From the NCBI RefSeq assembly GCF_030128825.1, contig NZ_CP119127.1, positions 2,604,001-2,668,000 on the forward strand: a stretch of DNA of 64,000 nt, given 5' to 3'. Shown here in pieces: positions 19,334-28,518 of the stretch (positions within the stretch are counted from its first letter, which is position 1; every line of letters begins with the position of its first letter). Both the position numbers and the translations under genes were made by a program. Origin of the DNA: Sphingobium sp. WTD-1. GTDB taxonomy: Bacteria > Pseudomonadota > Alphaproteobacteria > Sphingomonadales > Sphingomonadaceae. Below the pieces are notes generated by a model. That model saw only the letters and a program-made list of their open reading frames with translations, did not search any database and had not been told where the DNA came from.

Positions 19334-21610
19334 TCAGGCCAGCGTGACGAAGCTGTCCATCACCCGCTTGCGGCCGGCGGTTTCGAAGTCGATTTCCAGC
19401 TTGTTGCCCTCGATCGCGGCGATCGTGCCATAGCCGAATTTCTGGTGGAAGACGCGCTGGCCGACAGACACATCGTCGCGGCCCTTGTTGCCGAGCGATA
19501 CGGCGGAGGTGCGGGCTTCGACGATTCGCACCGGCTCGCGGCTGAACTGACCGCTGGTCTGGGCGCGTTGCCAGCCCGGCCCCCGCGACGAGCCGCGCGC
19601 GACATTGGCGAAGGGATCGTCCCGTTCCGACCAATTGGCGCGCCAGAGCGAGGCGCCGCCGGACATGCTGCTTTCCTCATCCACATGTTCGGGCGGCAAT
19701 TCGCCGACGAAGCGGGAGGGGATGCTACTGGTCCACTGGCCATAGATGCGGCGATTGGCGGCATGAAGGATGGTGCAGCGCTTGCGCGCGCGGGTGATCG
19801 CCACATAGGCGAGGCGCCGTTCCTCCTCCAGGCTGTTGAGCCCGCCTTCGTCGAGAGCCCGCTGCGAGGGGAAGATGCCTTCCTCCCAGCCGGCGAGGAA
19901 GACATTGTCGAACTCCAGGCCCTTGGCGGCGTGGATGGTCATGATGGTGAGCTTCTGCTCATCCTGCTGCGCTTCATTGTCCATGACCAGGCTGACATGT
20001 TCGAGGAAGGCGCCCAGCGTCTCATATTCCTCCATCGCGCGGGTGAGTTCGCTCAGGTTTTCGAGCCGGCCGGCGCTTTCGGTGGTGCGTTCGGCCTGGA
20101 GCGTGGCGGTATAGCCGCTCTCGTCCAGTATCTGGCGCGCCAGTTCGGCATGGGGCAGTTGCGCGGCGCGATCGCGCCAGCGGGCGAGGTCACCGATGAA
20201 GGCGCCGAGCGAACGGCGCGCCTGCGGCGTCAGTTCGTCGGTGTCGAGGATGCGTGCAGCAGCAAGGGCGAGGGGAATGCCCTCCGCGCGCGCCAGCCGG
20301 TGCAGCTTCTCGACCGCCTTGTCGCCCAAACCGCGCTTGGGGACGTTGACGATCCGCTCGAAGGCCAGGTCGTCGGCCGGCTGGTTGACGAGGCGGAGAT
20401 AGGCGAGTGCGTCGCGGATTTCGGCGCGCTCATAGAAGCGGAAGCCGCCGACGATGCGATAGGGCAGGCCGATCTGGATGAAACGGTCTTCGAATTCGCG
20501 GGTCTGGTGCTGGGCGCGGACGAGGATCGCCACCTCGTCCAGCGAGCAGCCGGCGCGGGCGATCGCCTCGATCTCGTCGCCGACGCGGCGGGCTTCCTCC
20601 GGCCCGTCCCACACGCCGAGCACGCGCACCTTTTCGCCAACGTCGATGTCGGTCCACAGCGTCTTGCCCAGGCGATTGCCATTTTCGGCGATCACCCCGG
20701 ATGCGGCGCCCAGGATATGCGGGGTGGAGCGGTAATTCTGTTCCAGGCGGACGATGATTGCGCCAGGAAAATCCTTTTCGAACCGAAGGATATTGGCGAC
20801 TTCTGCCCCACGCCATGAATAGATGGACTGGTCGTCGTCGCCGACGCAGCAGATATTCTTTCGGGTCTGGGCGAGCAGGCGGAGCCAGAGATACTGGCTG
20901 CTATTGGTGTCCTGATATTCGTCCACCATGATATATTTGAAGCGCTGCTGATATTGCTCCAGAACGTCGCGGTGACGCTTCAAGATGGTGAGAGAGTGTA
21001 GCAGCAAGTCACCGAAATCACAGGCATTCACTTCACGCAGGCGAGCCTGATAGGCGGCATAGAGCTTCTGCCCCTTGCCATGGGCATAGCCCTCCGCCTC
21101 GCCGGCGCCGACCTCCTCCGGGGCGAGGCCCTTGTTCTTCCACTGGTCGATCAGGCCGGCAAGCTGGCGCGCGGGCCAGCGCTTCTCGTCAATCCCCTCC
21201 GCCTGGATCAGCTGCTTCATCAGGCGCAACTGGTCATCGGTGTCGAGGATGGTGAAATTGGACTGGAGGCCCACCAGTTCGGCATGGCGGCGCAGCATTT
21301 TGGCGGCGATCGCGTGGAAGGTGCCGAGCCAGGGCATGCCCTCGACCGCCGGGCCGATCATCCGGCCGACGCGCTCGCGCATTTCCCGTGCCGCCTTGTT
21401 GGTGAAGGTCACGGCCAGGATTTCCGAGGGCCAGGCGCGCTGGGTCGCGACCAGATGGGCGAGGCGGGCGGTGAGCGCCGCGGTCTTTCCCGTGCCCGCG
21501 CCGGCCAGCACCAGTACCGGCCCCTCTGTGGTCAGCACAGCCTGACGCTGCGGTTCGTTGAGGCCCTTCAGATAGGGCGGGTCGTTCGGAGAGGGGGCAG
21601 GCACGGTCAT
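19334..21610 (-). CDS. uvrD: UvrD/PcrA-type ATP-dependent DNA helicase
   Basis: A 758-residue superfamily 1 3'-5' helicase for repair and replication. Motif I is LAGAGTGKTAALTARLAHL (about residues 36-55), motif Ia AVTFTNKAAREM, motif II VDEYQDTNSSQYLWL, motif III VGDDDQSIYSWRGA, motif IV LEQNYRSTPHIL, and motif VI YVAITRARKR. The C-terminal tail (KFGYGTIAAIEGNKLEIDFE) is the Tudor-like domain that binds RNA polymerase in PcrA/UvrD. It is a single-gene unit convergent with the small membrane protein. Confidence 0.95.
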   Translation of the reverse strand: MTVPAPSPNDPPYLKGLNEPQRQAVLTTEGPVLVLAGAGTGKTAALTARLAHLVATQRAWPSEILAVTFTNKAAREMRERVGRMIGPAVEGMPWLGTFHAIAAKMLRRHAELVGLQSNFTILDTDDQLRLMKQLIQAEGIDEKRWPARQLAGLIDQWKNKGLAPEEVGAGEAEGYAHGKGQKLYAAYQARLREVNACDFGDLLLHSLTILKRHRDVLEQYQQRFKYIMVDEYQDTNSSQYLWLRLLAQTRKNICCVGDDDQSIYSWRGAEVANILRFEKDFPGAIIVRLEQNYRSTPHILGAASGVIAENGNRLGKTLWTDIDVGEKVRVLGVWDGPEEARRVGDEIEAIARAGCSLDEVAILVRAQHQTREFEDRFIQIGLPYRIVGGFRFYERAEIRDALAYLRLVNQPADDLAFERIVNVPKRGLGDKAVEKLHRLARAEGIPLALAAARILDTDELTPQARRSLGAFIGDLARWRDRAAQLPHAELARQILDESGYTATLQAERTTESAGRLENLSELTRAMEEYETLGAFLEHVSLVMDNEAQQDEQKLTIMTIHAAKGLEFDNVFLAGWEEGIFPSQRALDEGGLNSLEEERRLAYVAITRARKRCTILHAANRRIYGQWTSSIPSRFVGELPPEHVDEESSMSGGASLWRANWSERDDPFANVARGSSRGPGWQRAQTSGQFSREPVRIVEARTSAVSLGNKGRDDVSVGQRVFHQKFGYGTIAAIEGNKLEIDFETAGRKRVMDSFVTLA

Positions 21611-21720
21611 GGGCGATCAACTAGGGATGGGCGGTTGCGGGGGCAAGGGCGGATGGCCTTGCAGCGGGACGCAATCTATGAGAACAAAAAGAGAATCACG
21701 CAAGATGCGAATGGAGCAAG

Positions 21721-22119
21721 ATGATGGTGACGGGGCGGTGCCAGTGCGGGGCGATCCATTATGCGGCGGAGGGAGAGCCGGTTTACAGCGCGCTCTGCCA
21801 TTGCAGCGATTGCCGGATGAGCGCGGGCGCGCCGATGGTCGGCTGGGCGCTGTTCCCGCATGACAAGGTGACGATAGAGGGCGATCCGATCACCTATCAG
21901 TCGTCGGACAATGCGACCCGTCATTTCTGCGGCACCTGCGGCACCGGGCTGTTCTACACCAACCCGACGGTGTTTCCGGGCATGATCGACATTCAGAGTG
22001 CAACGCTGGACGATCAGACGGTCTTTCCGCCGGCGGTGCATGTCCAATATACCGAGGCGGCGCCCTGGATGGCGGCGGCGCATGACCTGCCCCGGTTCGA
22101 TCGATACCCGTCGGACTGA
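21721..22119 (+). CDS. GFA family protein (glutathione-dependent formaldehyde-activating enzyme fold)
   Basis: A 132-residue zinc protein with Cys ligands in GRCQCGAIHYA, LCHCSDCR and FCGTCGTGLFY, the pattern of the Gfa/CENP-V family. A true formaldehyde-activating role needs partners that are not here, so the specific substrate is unknown. GGAG lies 5 bp before the first of two tandem ATG codons. It is divergent from uvrD. Confidence 0.9.
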   Translation: MMVTGRCQCGAIHYAAEGEPVYSALCHCSDCRMSAGAPMVGWALFPHDKVTIEGDPITYQSSDNATRHFCGTCGTGLFYTNPTVFPGMIDIQSATLDDQTVFPPAVHVQYTEAAPWMAAAHDLPRFDRYPSD

Positions 22120-22225
22120 GTGCGACCGACGTCAGCGGCGGCACGGTTCGTCGCTGACGCGGAACAGGGACGCGGGGCGACCGGTTTCTCCCTTGCTCGG
22201 GGCAAGGAGAAGAAGGATCAACCCG

Positions 22226-22567
22226 ATGAAGATCATCATGATCGCCGGCTTTGCCGCCCTGTCGATGGCGGCGCTGCCCGGTCAGGCCGGGGCGCAGGCG
22301 ATGTCACCGCCGGCCCAGAAGCAGGATCCCAATGCCGCCCAGCCTACTGGCGCGGTGCCGGCCGAGACGGGCATGGTGCCGGCGCCTGCGGACGTGCCGC
22401 GCGATCCGGCCGCGCCGGTGGGCACGGCGGCCAATCCTGTGACGGTGGGCGGCAACATGACGCCGCCGCCGACCGAGGCAAAGGTCTATCCGGTGTGCGG
22501 CAAGGGCGTGCAGGACGGTTGCGTCAATCCGGGCGAGGCGAAGAAGAGGATGCGCAGGCCGGGCTGA
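22226..22567 (+). CDS. Secreted Pro/Ala-rich protein of unknown function
   Basis: A 113-residue protein: signal peptide MKIIMIAGFAALSMAALPGQ with cleavage near AGAQA, then a Pro/Ala-rich low-complexity middle and a small C-terminal motif VYPVCGKGVQDGCVNPGEA with two Cys. AGGAGAAGAAGGA precedes the ATG. Its 3' end overlaps the convergent NsrR gene by 44 bp. Similar small secreted proteins are frequent in sphingomonads but have no known role. Confidence 0.7.
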   Translation: MKIIMIAGFAALSMAALPGQAGAQAMSPPAQKQDPNAAQPTGAVPAETGMVPAPADVPRDPAAPVGTAANPVTVGGNMTPPPTEAKVYPVCGKGVQDGCVNPGEAKKRMRRPG

Positions 22568-23018
22568 GATCCGGATTGGAATCGGCGGCGGCAGGGCTGG
22601 GCAGGGCGGCGATGAGCGCTGCGAGACCCGTTCGGTCGCGCGCCGCGTCGGCCAGGCTATAGCCGTCCAGCACCGTCAGGAAAGCACCGACCGCTTGGGC
22701 CAATATGCCCGACAGGCCGCAGGCCGGGCGGATCGCGCAGGACGCGCAATCGGCCATTGCCATGTCCGGCTCGCTATGGCGCACGACCGCGCCGATGCGG
22801 ATATCGACAGGATCGGCGGCGAGGGTAAAGCCGCCGCCGCGACCGCGCTGGGTGCGGATGAAGCCACCCTGGCCCAGGCCATGCACCACCTTCATCAGAT
22901 GATTGCGCGACAGGCCATAGGCGTCGGCAATTTCCGGGATCGTCGCCCGTCCGCCAGGCACGGCGGCGAGGTGGATCAGCACGCGCAGCGCATAATCGGT
23001 GTGGCGGGTCAATTGCAT
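22524..23018 (-). CDS. nsrR: Rrf2 family regulator, NsrR-like (nitric oxide sensor)
   Basis: A 164-residue winged-helix repressor. Residues 1-75 are the DNA-binding domain (TRHTDYALRVLIHLAAVPGG, YGLSRNHLMKVVHGLG). CASCAIRPACGL (about residues 90-101) gives the three Cys that hold the Fe-S cluster in NsrR. NO damages the cluster and releases DNA. It is divergent from a globin gene, the expected target. The C-terminal 20 residues are Ser/Pro-rich and run into the neighbouring gene. Confidence 0.9.
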   Translation of the reverse strand: MQLTRHTDYALRVLIHLAAVPGGRATIPEIADAYGLSRNHLMKVVHGLGQGGFIRTQRGRGGGFTLAADPVDIRIGAVVRHSEPDMAMADCASCAIRPACGLSGILAQAVGAFLTVLDGYSLADAARDRTGLAALIAALPSPAAADSNPDLSPACASSSSPRPD

Positions 23019-23068
23019 CGCGCCCTCCTATCCTGCGGGCAGAACGTCATAAACATATATTCAATTTA

Positions 23069-23093
23069 CATCTTAAAAGATGCATATTAAATG
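23069..23093. promoter_or_regulatory. Probable NsrR operator between nsrR and globin
   Basis: The intergenic region has the perfect palindrome CATCTTAAAAGATG, overlapping AAGATGCATATTAAATG. AAGATGCAT is the known NsrR half-site in proteobacteria. Position in an AT-rich divergent promoter supports the call; binding is inferred. Confidence 0.65.
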
Positions 23094-23125
23094 AACCTTA
23101 TCGAGTCCCCGATAAGGAGCCTGTC

Positions 23126-23572
23126 ATGCGCGAAAATCTGTCCCCTGAAACCATCGCCATCGTGAAAGCGACCGGCCCGGCGCTGCGCCGTCATGGCGTC
23201 GAGATCACCACCCGCATGTATGCACGGCTGTTCGAGGACGCGTCGATCAAGGACATGTTCGATCAAGCGGCGCAGGCCAGCGGCGAGCAGCCGCGCCGGC
23301 TGGCGGCGGCGATCCTGGGCTTTGCGGAGAATGTCGACAAGTTGCAGGCGCTGGACGGCGCGATCGCGCGCATGGTGCAGCGCCATGTCGATACGGGCGT
23401 GCAGCCGGACCATTATCCCAAGGTGGCGGCCGCGCTGTTGCCGGCGATCCGCGAGGTGCTGGGCGAAGAAGTGGCGACCGATGAAGTGCTGGCCGCCTGG
23501 GCGGAAGCTTATACTTTCCTGGCCAATATCCTGATCGGCAAGGAACAGGCGGCCTACGCGGAGGCCGCCTGA
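23126..23572 (+). CDS. Single-domain globin of the flavohemoglobin type
   Basis: A 148-residue heme protein matching only the globin part of Hmp. MYARLFEDASIKDMFDQA and the proximal-His segment MVQRHVDTGVQPDHYPKV are characteristic, followed by AWAEAYTFLANILIGKE. No FAD or NAD reductase domain follows, so NO dioxygenation would need a separate reductase. Control by the divergent NsrR points to nitric oxide detoxification or sensing. Confidence 0.92.
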   Translation: MRENLSPETIAIVKATGPALRRHGVEITTRMYARLFEDASIKDMFDQAAQASGEQPRRLAAAILGFAENVDKLQALDGAIARMVQRHVDTGVQPDHYPKVAAALLPAIREVLGEEVATDEVLAAWAEAYTFLANILIGKEQAAYAEAA

Positions 23573-23587
23573 TATTCCGCCTGATCG

Positions 23588-24142
23588 TTACGCGGCGGGC
23601 GCGTTGTCCTCTGCGCGGAGCAGGGTGAGGCGCGCCTTGCCGACGTCGCGCACGGCGTCGACGGTGAAGCCCTTGACCGCGACGTCCTCGCGCCGGTCGG
23701 TTTCGATGCTGATCCAGGTGGCCGGGCTGGTCCAGCCCAGGCGCGCCAGCTTGTCGAGTGCGACCTGGCCCGCGCCGGTGTCATAGGGCGGGTCCATGAA
23801 GATGAGGTCGAGCGGCGTCTTCGTCGGGCCGAGCGAGAGCACGCTGGTCTGGCGGATGTCGGGGCGCAGGCCGAGCTTGTCGCCATTGGCGCGGATCGCG
23901 TCGATCGCCGCCTTGTCCTGCTCGACGAACAGGCAAGAGCCGGCGCCGCGCGACAGGGCTTCAAAGCCCAGCGCGCCCGAGCCGGCGAAGAAATCGCCCA
24001 CGGCCAGCCCCTCGAACGATCCCAAGCGGCTCGCCAGCATCGAAAAGAGCGTTTCGCGGGTGCGGTCGCCGGTGGGACGGGTGGCGTCGCCCTTGGGCGC
24101 GACCAGCGGACGGCCGCGCCATTGACCCGAGATGATCCTCAT
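23588..24142 (-). CDS. rsmD: 16S rRNA (guanine(966)-N(2))-methyltransferase
   Basis: Methylates G966 of 16S rRNA in the 30S subunit. The 184-residue protein starts MRIISGQWRGRPLVAPKG, has the SAM-binding motif VGDFFAGSGALGFEALSRGA and the catalytic motif FMDPPYDTG. Its start overlaps the stop of the pseudouridine synthase gene by 4 bp, an rRNA-modification pair common in alphaproteobacteria. Confidence 0.95.
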   Translation of the reverse strand: MRIISGQWRGRPLVAPKGDATRPTGDRTRETLFSMLASRLGSFEGLAVGDFFAGSGALGFEALSRGAGSCLFVEQDKAAIDAIRANGDKLGLRPDIRQTSVLSLGPTKTPLDLIFMDPPYDTGAGQVALDKLARLGWTSPATWISIETDRREDVAVKGFTVDAVRDVGKARLTLLRAEDNAPAA

Positions 24143-25641
24143 TTCTGTGCTTTCTTCAGGCTGCTGCGGAAGGCGACCAGGTCATGCTGGCGCACTTCCT
24201 CGACCGCGCCGCCGGCCAGTTCACCCAGCTCGAACGGGCCGTAGCTGGTGCGGATCAGGCGATTGACCTTGAGCTCGAAATGTTCGAGCACGCGGCGCAC
24301 TTCGCGGTTCTTGCCCTCGGTCAGGGTCATTTCGATCCACTGGTTGCGGCCGGTGCGTCGTTCCAGATTGGCCTCGATCGGACCATATTGGATGCCGTCA
24401 ATCTCGATGCCGTCGAACAGATCCTCCAACTGCTGTTGGCTGACCTCGCCAAAGGCGCGGGCGCGATAGGTGCGCGGCACGCCGGTCGAGGGCAATTCCA
24501 TCTCGCGCTTGAACTCGCCGTCGGTGGTGAGCAGCAACAGCCCCTCGGTATTCATGTCGAGCCGGCCGATCGGCATCAGCCGCGGCAGGTCGTCGGGCAG
24601 GATGTCGTAGATGGTCGGGCGACCGGCGGGATCGCGCTCGGTGGTGAGGAAGCCGGTCGGCTTGTGGAACAGGAACAGGCGTGCGGGGGCGGGCGCGGCG
24701 ACCGGATCGCCGTCGACGGTCACGCCATGGAGCGAGGTCAGCAGCGTCGCGGGGGTGTCGATCGTGACGCCGTCCCTGGCGATACGGCCTTCCTCGATCA
24801 TCCGCTCGATCTCGCGGCGCGAGGCGATGCCGGCGCGGGCGAGCAGCTTGGCGATGCGCTGGGGTTCGCCCTTGCCGCTGGTTTCCGCGGCGGCACGGGC
24901 CGGGTGCGGGTTGGCGACATGGGGGGCAGCCGGCTTCTTGCTGCCGGGGCGGCGCGGCGGATAGGATGTGCCGCCCATACGACCTTCAGTGCGGCCTTCG
25001 GGGCGCGGGCGAGCCGGGCGGTCACCGAAAGCGGGGCGGGCGGCGCGCTCGCCAAAGGGCGCGCGGGCGGGACGATCTCCAGTGGCGCGCTCGGGGCGCT
25101 TGCCTTCGGCCGGGCGACCGCTGCGGGCGGGGCGTTCGGCGCGATCCGGCTGGGCGGCGCGCTCGGGGCGGCCACGGGCCGGGCGTTCGCTGCGTTCACC
25201 GCGCGCTTCGCCGAAGCGGCCACGGCCTTCGCCGGCGGCGTTGCGATCGGGACGCGCGCCACGGGCCGGGCGGTCGCCACGGCCTTCTTCGCGATTTCCG
25301 GCAAAACGACCGCCCCGGCCTTCACCCGAAGCGCTGCGATCAGGGCGGGCGCCGCGACCTTCGCCACGTTCGCTGCGGCCTTCGCCAAAGCGATTGCCAC
25401 GGGCCTCGCCGGGGCCATTGCGATCGAGACGCGGACCGCGCGCGGGGCGCTCGCCACGCCGGGCGGAGCGGTCCAACCGGCCTTCGCTCCGGCTGTCAAA
25501 ACGACCTTCGTTGCGACCGTCGGATCGGCCCGTGCCGCGGTCGGCGCCGCCACGCGATCCGGGGCCGGAGGGACGCTTGGGACCGCCCGGACCTGACCGG
25601 CGCGGCGGACCAGATTTTTTTGGCGGTTCCACTTGATGCAT
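24139..25641 (-). CDS. rluB: RluB-type pseudouridine synthase with long Arg/Gly-rich N-terminal extension
   Basis: A 500-residue enzyme isomerising uridine in 23S rRNA. The S4 RNA-binding domain begins near residue 261 (RIAKLLARAGIASRREIERM) and the RsuA/RluB catalytic domain follows with GRLDMNTEGLLLLTTDG, holding the catalytic Asp. The first 260 residues are low-complexity, full of Arg, Gly, Asp, Glu and repeated RPAR and GEGR units; such tails bind RNA non-specifically. AAGGA abuts the ATG, so the GTG three codons in, at 9-bp spacing, may be the true start. Symbol is by similarity; RluB versus RluE/F specificity is inferred. Confidence 0.88.
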   Translation of the reverse strand: MHQVEPPKKSGPPRRSGPGGPKRPSGPGSRGGADRGTGRSDGRNEGRFDSRSEGRLDRSARRGERPARGPRLDRNGPGEARGNRFGEGRSERGEGRGARPDRSASGEGRGGRFAGNREEGRGDRPARGARPDRNAAGEGRGRFGEARGERSERPARGRPERAAQPDRAERPARSGRPAEGKRPERATGDRPARAPFGERAARPAFGDRPARPRPEGRTEGRMGGTSYPPRRPGSKKPAAPHVANPHPARAAAETSGKGEPQRIAKLLARAGIASRREIERMIEEGRIARDGVTIDTPATLLTSLHGVTVDGDPVAAPAPARLFLFHKPTGFLTTERDPAGRPTIYDILPDDLPRLMPIGRLDMNTEGLLLLTTDGEFKREMELPSTGVPRTYRARAFGEVSQQQLEDLFDGIEIDGIQYGPIEANLERRTGRNQWIEMTLTEGKNREVRRVLEHFELKVNRLIRTSYGPFELGELAGGAVEEVRQHDLVAFRSSLKKAQK

Positions 25642-25806
25642 TCCTTTTCGTGACGGGTGGCCATCCCCATATCAGGGCGGCATGTGCAATATGATGAACG
25701 GTGCCATAGCGCCGTCCATGTGAACGGCAAAGCCCCGGCCGGGCGCAACCCGGCGCCGGGGCGCGGCGTTGGTCGGTTGCATGGCGGAAACGGGGCAGGA
25801 CAGCAA

Positions 25807-26289
25807 ATGTTTTTCGGGCGAATCAGAGGGGACGACACCGCCAGGGACGGGGCGAGAGACGGGGCAGGTGCGCCGCGCAACGCCATCCGCAGCGTGCTGG
25901 TGGTGGAGGATGAACCGCTCGTTGCCTTCGACCATGAGCATATCCTGTCCCAGGCAGGCTATCGCATCGCTGCCACCGTCGACAGCCATACCCATGCTGC
26001 CCGCGTAATCGATGCCGGATCGGTCGATCTGGTCGTCACCGACATCAATCTGCGCGGTGGGCGTTGCGGCATAGAGGTCGCGCGCCATGCCCATGCGCGC
26101 CAATTGCCGGTGCTGTTCGTCACCGGTGCATGTCCCGCCGATGCGCGATCGCTGGCGGTCGGCTGTCTCGCCAAGCCCTTCGCCCCGCGCGACCTGCTGG
26201 CGGCGATCGCGGTGGTGGATGCGGTGCTGGCCGGTCGCGCGCCACCACGCAAGCCGCGTGGCATGAAGCTGTTCGCCGAGATCGCCTGA
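25807..26289 (+). CDS. Single-domain response regulator
   Basis: A 160-residue receiver-domain protein. After a charged 30-residue lead, SVLVVEDEPLVAFDHEHILS gives the acidic pocket, VVTDINLRGG the phospho-acceptor Asp, and CLAKPFAPRDLL the conserved Lys. No output domain follows. AGGA lies 6 bp before the chosen ATG, although the frame is open further upstream. A partner kinase is not adjacent. It is divergent from the pseudouridine synthase gene. Confidence 0.85.
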   Translation: MFFGRIRGDDTARDGARDGAGAPRNAIRSVLVVEDEPLVAFDHEHILSQAGYRIAATVDSHTHAARVIDAGSVDLVVTDINLRGGRCGIEVARHAHARQLPVLFVTGACPADARSLAVGCLAKPFAPRDLLAAIAVVDAVLAGRAPPRKPRGMKLFAEIA

Positions 26290-26306
26290 CGCCGGGCTGA
26301 TCCGGG

Positions 26307-26335
26307 GCAGGCAAGCGGCCGTGCCGCTTGCCTCT
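26307..26335 (+). terminator. Possible terminator hairpin after response regulator
   Basis: An 11-bp perfect stem AGGCAAGCGGC/GCCGCTTGCCT with a 3-nt loop lies 20 bp after the stop codon. There is no proper T run behind it, so termination is uncertain. Confidence 0.4.
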
Positions 26336-26388
26336 GCTGCATTTGCTCATATGGTGGCGCCCGTAATGAACGGGCGCGGGGAATATGT

Positions 26389-27723
26389 GTGACAGATATC
26401 GCCGAGGGTAAACGGAACTGGCGGGATGTCATGCGTCCCTATTTTGGGAAAATGCCGTTCGTGGCCTTGTTGATCGGCATATCGAGCGGGTTTCCGCTTA
26501 TGCTGCTGCTTGGCACGATGGGCTATTGGCTATCCAAAGTGGGTATCCAGAAGTCTACGATCGGTTTCGCTATCGGCCTGACGACACCCTATACGCTCAA
26601 ATGGCTCTGGGCGCCGTTGGTCGATAAGCTCCCGCTTCCGATCCTCACGCGGCTTTTCGGTCAGCGGCGGGCCTGGCTGTTTTTCATTCAGTTGCTGCTG
26701 TTCGGCGCAATCTGGATGCTGGGGGCCAGCGATCCTGCCAATCATCTTGGCTATTTCGCCTTTTGCGCGATCCTGGTTTCCTTCCTGGGCGCGACACAGG
26801 ATATCGTGATCGATGCCTATCGTATCGAGATATTGAGCGATGAAGAGATGCCTTATGGCACGGCGACCAACCAGTTCGGCTATCGGCTTGGCGCCTTCTT
26901 CTCCGGGGTCGGGACGATCTTCCTCTATTCACCGCAAACAGGACTCGGCCTTGGCTGGCCGCTTGCATATGGCCTGACCGCCTTGCTGGTGCTGCCCGGC
27001 GCGCTGGGCGCGCTCTGGGCGGGGCCGGGCACTTATGTTGATCGCCATGGGGAAATGGCCGGGAAGCGATTTGGCGCATGGCTAAAGGAAACGGTGCTCA
27101 ATCCCTTCATCGAGTTTTTAGGGCGCAAGGGATCGGTCCTGATCCTGCTGTTCGTGCTGCTCTATAAAATAGGCGATGCGATGGGGCAGGGCATGCTCAA
27201 CCCGATGATCGTCGATCTTGGGTTCACCGATGCTGAGTTTATCGCGATCAACAAGGTCGTCGGTTTCTGGGGCCTGATCGTCGGCACGGCCTTGGCTGCG
27301 CCTTTCATCGCATGGCTCGGCATGGGGCGCGCCCTGTTCATATCGGGGTTGATGATGATGCTCAGCAATTTGACGTTCGTCATCGTTGCGATGCACGGTC
27401 ATTCGAATTTGTGGCTGACCATAGCGGTGGCGACAGAGCAGGTGACGAGCGGTATCGGTTTGACGGTGTTCGTCACCTATCTGTCCGGCCTTTCCAGCCT
27501 TGCCTACACCGCAACCCAATTCGCATTATTGTCATCGTTCGCTGCTGTAGGTCGCACTTGGCTGGCTGCGCCGGCAGGGATCATCGCTGAGAATGTGGGA
27601 TGGGTCGGATTCTGGCTGACGACGGTCGTCGCGGCATTGCCCGGCATGCTGTTGCTCTGGCTGATCTGGCATAAGGGCTTTGTCGTGGACAGCGTTCGTC
27701 AGCCCAGCACGACGGACGACTGA
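26389..27723 (+). CDS. AmpG-like MFS transporter
   Basis: A 444-residue inner-membrane permease with about 12 helices. The start (MRPYFGKMPFVALLIGISSG) and the block ATQDIVIDAYRIEILSDEE are characteristic of AmpG/PAT-type carriers, which import cell-wall muropeptides or other substrates. The start is GTG; a closer ATG is in another frame. Codon use is slightly less GC-biased than usual. No beta-lactamase or wall-recycling gene is adjacent, so the muropeptide role is by similarity. Confidence 0.85.
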   Translation: MTDIAEGKRNWRDVMRPYFGKMPFVALLIGISSGFPLMLLLGTMGYWLSKVGIQKSTIGFAIGLTTPYTLKWLWAPLVDKLPLPILTRLFGQRRAWLFFIQLLLFGAIWMLGASDPANHLGYFAFCAILVSFLGATQDIVIDAYRIEILSDEEMPYGTATNQFGYRLGAFFSGVGTIFLYSPQTGLGLGWPLAYGLTALLVLPGALGALWAGPGTYVDRHGEMAGKRFGAWLKETVLNPFIEFLGRKGSVLILLFVLLYKIGDAMGQGMLNPMIVDLGFTDAEFIAINKVVGFWGLIVGTALAAPFIAWLGMGRALFISGLMMMLSNLTFVIVAMHGHSNLWLTIAVATEQVTSGIGLTVFVTYLSGLSSLAYTATQFALLSSFAAVGRTWLAAPAGIIAENVGWVGFWLTTVVAALPGMLLLWLIWHKGFVVDSVRQPSTTDD

Positions 27724-27762
27724 GGTGACGAATAGGTCGAACAATCAGGACTTTTGCATCGC

Positions 27763-28518
27763 ATGATCTTCCTCGTCGCGTCCATCTGTATCCAGATCAT
27801 CTGTGCGGTCGATGTCGTGCGCAGCGGCCGCAACCAGATTTGGATGCTGTTCATCTTCCTCTTCTCGCTGGCAGGCTGCTTTGCCTATCTGATGCTGGAG
27901 GTGCTGCCGGCCTATTGGGGCAATCGCCATCTGCGCACCGCGCGCAGCCAGGTGGTCGGCAAGGTCGATCCCGAACGCGGCCTGCGCAAGGCACGGGCTG
28001 ATCTGGACCTGGCGGAGACCGCCGCCAACCGGATCGCGCTGGGCGATGCGCTGCGGGATCTGGGCCGCTTTGCCGAGGCGGAGGCGGCCTATCGCAAGGG
28101 GCTGGCGCTGGGACCGGGGCAGGATGCGACGACGCAGGTCAAGCTGGCGCAGACCCTGTTCGAACTGGGGCGCAGCCGCGAGGGGCTGGCGCAGCTGGAC
28201 GATGTGCCCGATGTCGGCCGGGGCAGCGAATGGGATCGGCGCGCGCTGCTGCGGGCGCGGATGCTGTCCGATATCGGGGAGGATGCGCAGGCGCGCCTGC
28301 TGTTCGAGGATGTGATGAGCCGCTATGCCGGCGAGGAGGCGCGCTGCCATTATGCCGCCTTCCTGCTGGAGCAGGGTGACCGGCTGCGCGCGCGGCAGAT
28401 ATTGGAGGAGGTCGAGCAGCGGGCCAGGCGGCTCGACCGCACCCAGCGCGCCGCCCAGGCCGATATGTATCGCTGGGCCGGCGAGCAGTTGGCGGAGTTG
28501 CGCAAGGCGGCGGCTTAA
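27763..28518 (+). CDS. Membrane-anchored tetratricopeptide repeat protein
   Basis: A 251-residue protein with two N-terminal membrane helices (MIFLVASICIQIICAVDVV and WMLFIFLFSLAGCFAYLML) followed by a soluble part of TPR units such as ALGDALRDLGRFAEAEAAYR and LAQTLFELGRSREGLAQLD. This topology suits a scaffold on the inner membrane. A TTG three codons upstream is the other possible start. The stop overlaps the convergent next gene by 4 bp. Partner unknown. Confidence 0.8.
   Translation: MIFLVASICIQIICAVDVVRSGRNQIWMLFIFLFSLAGCFAYLMLEVLPAYWGNRHLRTARSQVVGKVDPERGLRKARADLDLAETAANRIALGDALRDLGRFAEAEAAYRKGLALGPGQDATTQVKLAQTLFELGRSREGLAQLDDVPDVGRGSEWDRRALLRARMLSDIGEDAQARLLFEDVMSRYAGEEARCHYAAFLLEQGDRLRARQILEEVEQRARRLDRTQRAAQADMYRWAGEQLAELRKAAA

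Noticed and set aside
25735..25775. GC-rich hairpin before the response regulator as terminator
   Set aside because: No T run on either strand and no gene ending there; GC-rich stems are common by chance here.
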